15,800 nt of DNA. It comes from JBLHHI01 sp047614125 (GTDB lineage: Bacteria; Bacteroidota; Bacteroidia; NS11-12g; UBA9320). The notes under the pieces are model-generated. The model was not told the origin of the DNA and did not search any database. It saw nothing but the letters and a program-made list of their open reading frames with translations. The stretch spans positions 1 to 15,800 of the forward strand of contig JBLHHI010000077.1 of the NCBI GenBank assembly GCA_047614125.1, written 5' to 3'. How positions within the stretch are numbered: the stretch's first letter is position 1; the number at the start of each line of letters is the position of its first letter. Shown here piece after piece: positions 13,051 through 15,800 of this stretch. A program made the position numbers and the translations under genes.

Positions 13051-13387
13051 ACAGTATGAAATCTGGATTGCAGATTTGAATTCTCAAATTGGAACCGAAC
13101 CTGGAAAGACGAGACCCGTTCTTGTTGTGCAAACTAATTTATTGAATAAAATTCCGCATCCTTCAACTATTATTTGTCCATTGACTACAAATGTCAAAAA
13201 AGATTCGGAAATTTTAAGAATTAATATAAAGGAGGGGACAACAAACTTACAACAGACTAGTGCCATAATGATTGACCAGATTCGTGCTGTTGACAACAAA
13301 AGACTTATTAAAAGGATAGGGAAATTGCCGGATGAATTAATTGGTCTGGTTAAAGAGAACTTGCGAATAATAATGGATTTGGAATAA
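13040..13387 (+). CDS. MazF/PemK-family toxin (endoribonuclease)
   Basis: 115 residues from ATG 13040 (MLTKQYEIWIADLNSQIGTE); a longer in-frame extension to 12989 lies wholly in antitoxin coding sequence and is not needed. Family features are the opening KQYEIWIADL strand, then PGKTRPVLVVQTN (21-33) with the conserved Arg25 that contributes to catalysis in MazF, CPLTTN (T49/T50, equivalent region to the catalytic Thr), TSAIMIDQIRAVD (73-85), and the closing helix PDELIGLVKENLRIIM. MazF toxins cleave mRNA at short specific sites and halt translation; the recognition site cannot be read from sequence. A 7-bp inverted repeat, AAAGCAC at 13386 and GTGCTTT at 13441, follows the stop. The gene is intact, and such modules often stabilise cassette arrays and islands. 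Confidence 0.92.
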   Translation: MLTKQYEIWIADLNSQIGTEPGKTRPVLVVQTNLLNKIPHPSTIICPLTTNVKKDSEILRINIKEGTTNLQQTSAIMIDQIRAVDNKRLIKRIGKLPDELIGLVKENLRIIMDLE

Positions 13388-13491
13388 AGCACGCCTGCAT
13401 AATGAGACTAAATGAAACTGATTCGTAAGAGGAATATGTAGTGCTTTGGATCTTCACAATTCGCATAGCCGAGAACCGCACAACCAAATAG

Positions 13492-14541
13492 ATGAATATT
13501 AAAAATCCCATATATAGTTTCAGTATTATCGTCTTCCTATTTGGATTATATGTGATTTTCTTTGTTTATGGAATATGGGGAATCTTCAGTGTTCTTTATT
13601 TGTTCGTTGTCTATTCGGTTTTGCTGATAATAAGCTACTATCTGAAAAAATCGAAATTCAAGTATCGGAAATTCATAGAATATAGTCTCATTTCAATTTA
13701 TGTACTTTTACATGCTCTTCACTATTTAAATTGGGATGTGCGAAGTGAATTATACTTCGATGGGAATAAATCCCCTTTTGTTGGAAAAAATCAAAATTTC
13801 ATCATTGTTTTCGGCATTGATAGGCAGGAAGAACTTCCTCATAACTCATTTACAAACAATGAAATTTTCATACCTGAGAATGGGATCTTTTATACTTCTT
13901 CAAATATTGACTCTTACAAACATGCGTATCAAATCAAAGAAAAGGGTATCAGAAATAGATTACAAACAAGTTATGATAATAAATGTGATTGTTATGGGAA
14001 AGCCAACCATAAATTTATGTATATGATTGGAGCAATTAATGATTCAGGTTCCGTTGATTATAAATATCAGGATTCAATACTTGATGATATTTGTGACAAA
14101 CTAAAACGGGAAGAAATCAAATCGACTTTAAAGATGGGCTATGAAAGTGGAAGCTATTTGGAGCAAACTGAAGTTACCATAAATGATCAGAATTTAACAT
14201 CCTTTCCAAAAGGACTATTAGAACTTAAAAATTTGGAATACATAAACATCCACTCTAATAAACTTAAAAAAATACCAAATGAAATTTACCAATTTCCTAA
14301 GTTGAAAAGGCTAATTATTGGCTTTAATGGTATTGTGGAAATACCCGATAAAATTGGAACTTTAAATACATTGGAAAGTTTAGCTGTAAACGGTAATGAA
14401 CTTAAGAATTTACCCGACACCTTATTATCGCTACCCAATTTAAAATACCTCGGAGTAAGGGATAATAATTTTACAGAAAAAACAGAATTGCTTTTGTACA
14501 ATAAATACAAACAAAAAGGAATTGAATTACAGTTTAAATGA
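13492..14541 (+). CDS. Membrane-anchored leucine-rich-repeat protein
   Basis: 349 residues from ATG 13492. Two or three N-terminal hydrophobic helices (~9-27, 30-50, 63-79) anchor the protein in the membrane, after which no further helix is seen. Residues ~85-225 form an unrecognised domain with a KCDCYG motif. The C-terminal part has four consecutive 23-residue leucine-rich repeats of the LxxLxxxxNxLxxIP type: LEYINIHSNKLKKIPNE (248-264), LKRLIIGFNGIVEIPDK (271-287), LESLAVNGNELKNLPDT (294-310) and LKYLGVRDNNF (317-327). Such repeats serve in protein-protein binding. The target is unknown. Its stop overlaps the next start (ATGA), so the two products are translationally coupled and may act together. 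Confidence 0.8.
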   Translation: MNIKNPIYSFSIIVFLFGLYVIFFVYGIWGIFSVLYLFVVYSVLLIISYYLKKSKFKYRKFIEYSLISIYVLLHALHYLNWDVRSELYFDGNKSPFVGKNQNFIIVFGIDRQEELPHNSFTNNEIFIPENGIFYTSSNIDSYKHAYQIKEKGIRNRLQTSYDNKCDCYGKANHKFMYMIGAINDSGSVDYKYQDSILDDICDKLKREEIKSTLKMGYESGSYLEQTEVTINDQNLTSFPKGLLELKNLEYINIHSNKLKKIPNEIYQFPKLKRLIIGFNGIVEIPDKIGTLNTLESLAVNGNELKNLPDTLLSLPNLKYLGVRDNNFTEKTELLLYNKYKQKGIELQFK

Positions 14542-14975
14542 TGAGAACCACATTCATATCTACCGTACTTATAGTTGGAGTTTTTACGACGCTTTATTTC
14601 AAACCTTTTTCGAAATCTGAAATTGTCATATTGGACCACATGACAGAGAATAGTGTTGGGAAACTAAATCAAGTTTGTTTGGTTCAAAATCCACCGAGAA
14701 ACTCTGAAAGTTTGTATAAAATGATTGTTGAATTTAACCGCGCCAATGCAACCAATAATGGCCTGTATAAAAGACTTTTCATTAAAGAACACGACTATGA
14801 ATTGCCCATTTTCCCATTTCCACACAACATAGATTACAAATCGAAAACAGCAACGAGAAACGACCTTGATAACGTTGATTTTCTAGGTGACACTTATGTT
14901 TCATTGGATTTTAATGGAGATACGATGCGAAGAACAAACGTTTATACGGGCAAAATGTATTACTATAATAAGTAA
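14538..14975 (+). CDS. Hypothetical small exported or membrane-anchored protein
   Basis: 145 residues from ATG 14538, overlapping the LRR-protein stop by four bases; a second ATG directly follows the first. The start MMRTTFISTVLIVGVFTTLYF is one hydrophobic helix, either an uncleaved anchor or a signal peptide without lipobox. The remainder is soluble (VILDHMTENSVGKLNQVCLV, EFNRANATNNGLYKRLFI, FLGDTYVSLDFNGDTMRRTN) and ends with a tyrosine-rich VYTGKMYYYNK. I do not recognise the family. Overlap with the LRR gene suggests a partner protein at the membrane. Confidence 0.7.
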   Translation: MMRTTFISTVLIVGVFTTLYFKPFSKSEIVILDHMTENSVGKLNQVCLVQNPPRNSESLYKMIVEFNRANATNNGLYKRLFIKEHDYELPIFPFPHNIDYKSKTATRNDLDNVDFLGDTYVSLDFNGDTMRRTNVYTGKMYYYNK

Positions 14976-15120
14976 AAATAAGTACGACTGTATTATATAG
15001 AACATTGCAATTCAGTGGTTTACGGATACTCCCTGTCATTGGGACATACCAACAACCAACCATTTGGTGTAAATTGCTATCCGAGGTATTTTCAAACACA
15101 AACCGCAATACAACATTGAA
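14976..15120. other. Structured spacer between accessory genes
   Basis: This 145-bp spacer shares the word TTCAGTGGTT (15011-15020) with the attC-like element (11449-11458). It can fold through ATTGC/GCAAT (15004-15008 with 15105-15109), GTGGTTT/AAACAC and ATAC/GTAT. A competing pairing is CGGATA (15023-15028) with TATCCG (15078-15083). It ends right before the ATG at 15121. The pairing blocks are short, so it is noted as possibly related to the 11423-11548 element but not claimed as a site. Confidence 0.3.
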
Positions 15121-15800
15121 ATGCACAAGAGGCTCCTTTTAAAGATTTCATTATTTGCCATTTGGCCAATGATTCTAATTTTTAGAATACCATTGGAACA
15201 TGTATTTTTATTAAGTACCTATGGTTGGATAATGTTTTTTGGATTTTGTTCTTACGCTTATACTGCTTTCGAATCAATACGATCTGGTATCAAGTGGCAA
15301 AAAATGGCAGTACTTGCTGTGGCTTTGTTTGTACTTGTTATTTTCTACTCCGATTTCTCAAAAAAAACTGTTCTTAGGGCAAGAAATTGGGGTAGCTTTT
15401 GTTGCGGAATCTCCAGGATATATGGCATTGAAGGTTTATGAAGAAGAATGCACGATTGAATATGGAGGGATATTTGGATTTACGGATATTTTTTATTGTG
15501 ACTATGAAATTAAAAACGGCATTTTTTGGATATTCACAAATGAAAGAAACCTATATTTTGAGCGCTCAATGTTTATGATAAAAGGACAGGAGCTTGAAAT
15601 TAGGCGAAAATCGATGACAATAAAAACTATTATTATGACCGAATGTGATAAGGAGAGAGGTGAAAAAATTTCGTACGAAGATGTGATCAATCCGCAACTA
15701 CCCATACCGGAATTTGTGGATTTTAAAAAGTATTGTGAAACCTCAGGTGTACTGTTAAATTCAAAATGGACTACATTTAGGAAGCCATCTGATAAAGGAC
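15121..15800 (+). pseudogene. Membrane protein gene frameshifted in an A8 tract, cut by window edge
   Basis: ATG 15121 opens MHKRLLLKISLFAIWPMILIF and three membrane helices (~5-22, 28-48, 64-81). The frame then loses protein character and stops at 15441. The adjacent frame, from 15368 to the window end, continues a sensible protein (LFLGQEIGVAFVAESPGYMA, then LKVYEEECTIEYGGIFGF) without a stop. The join is in TCAAAAAAAACTG: removing one A from the A8 tract (15360-15367) yields SDFSKKLFLGQE in one frame. The predicted protein is a membrane-anchored unknown of more than 225 residues with a soluble C-terminal part. The break has the same form as in the gene at 11560: one extra A in a poly-A run. 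A sequencing or assembly error is a real alternative to gene decay or phase variation. Confidence 0.65.

Noticed and set aside
1..15800. tRNA or rRNA genes
   Set aside because: No cloverleaf with a T-arm GTTCGA-type box and CCA-side stem, and no rRNA-like conserved blocks were seen while reading either strand.

Overview
The window looks like a chromosomal segment of a Bacteroidota bacterium, most like a free-living Flavobacteriales/Cytophagales-type organism. Evidence is a secreted enzyme ending in a type IX secretion (T9SS) sorting domain, weak or absent Shine-Dalgarno sequences, TAnnTTTG-type -7 boxes close to start codons, many lipoproteins, and REP-like palindromes with a GACCC...GGGTC stem. 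Species cannot be named from the sequence.

Left part (1-1835) is repeat- and mobile-rich. The end of an IS3-like element with the first codons of its transposase (minus strand) has cut off the 5' part of a lipoprotein gene. The surviving 237-bp tail is nearly identical to the tail of the intact tandem copy that follows (343-1029). Then come four REP-like palindromes arranged as two inverted pairs, a 57-aa DUF5522-like cysteine protein (1354-1527, minus), and a patch of degenerate 22-bp tandem repeats.

Middle part (1836-10707) is conserved chromosome. A minus-strand run rnhB > outer-membrane barrel protein > voltage-gated K+ channel is packed like an operon. A SAM methyltransferase runs divergently from rnhB and converges with an FtsE-like ABC ATPase. 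A second minus-strand run has a GT-C glycosyltransferase and a pirin, 4 nt apart, with the FtsE-like gene behind them. Divergent from these is an 827-aa secreted vanadium-haloperoxidase/PAP2-fold protein with Ca-binding-like MopE repeats and a T9SS tail.

Right part (10708-15800) is an accessory island. All genes are on the plus strand, small, mostly unrecognised and visibly richer in A/T. It holds an unknown protein, an attC-like folded spacer that fits exactly between two genes, a lipoprotein gene frameshifted in an A7 tract, a 150-bp MITE-like element with perfect 16-bp inverted ends, a 5'-truncated gene, a MazEF-type toxin-antitoxin pair with AGTAT operator-like sites, a membrane-anchored leucine-rich-repeat protein translationally coupled to a small exported protein, and a three-pass membrane protein gene frameshifted in an A8 tract. 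Promoter-poor single genes separated by structured spacers, plus a toxin-antitoxin module, resemble an integron-like cassette array. No integrase is in view and the spacers are not obviously homologous, so this is a hypothesis.
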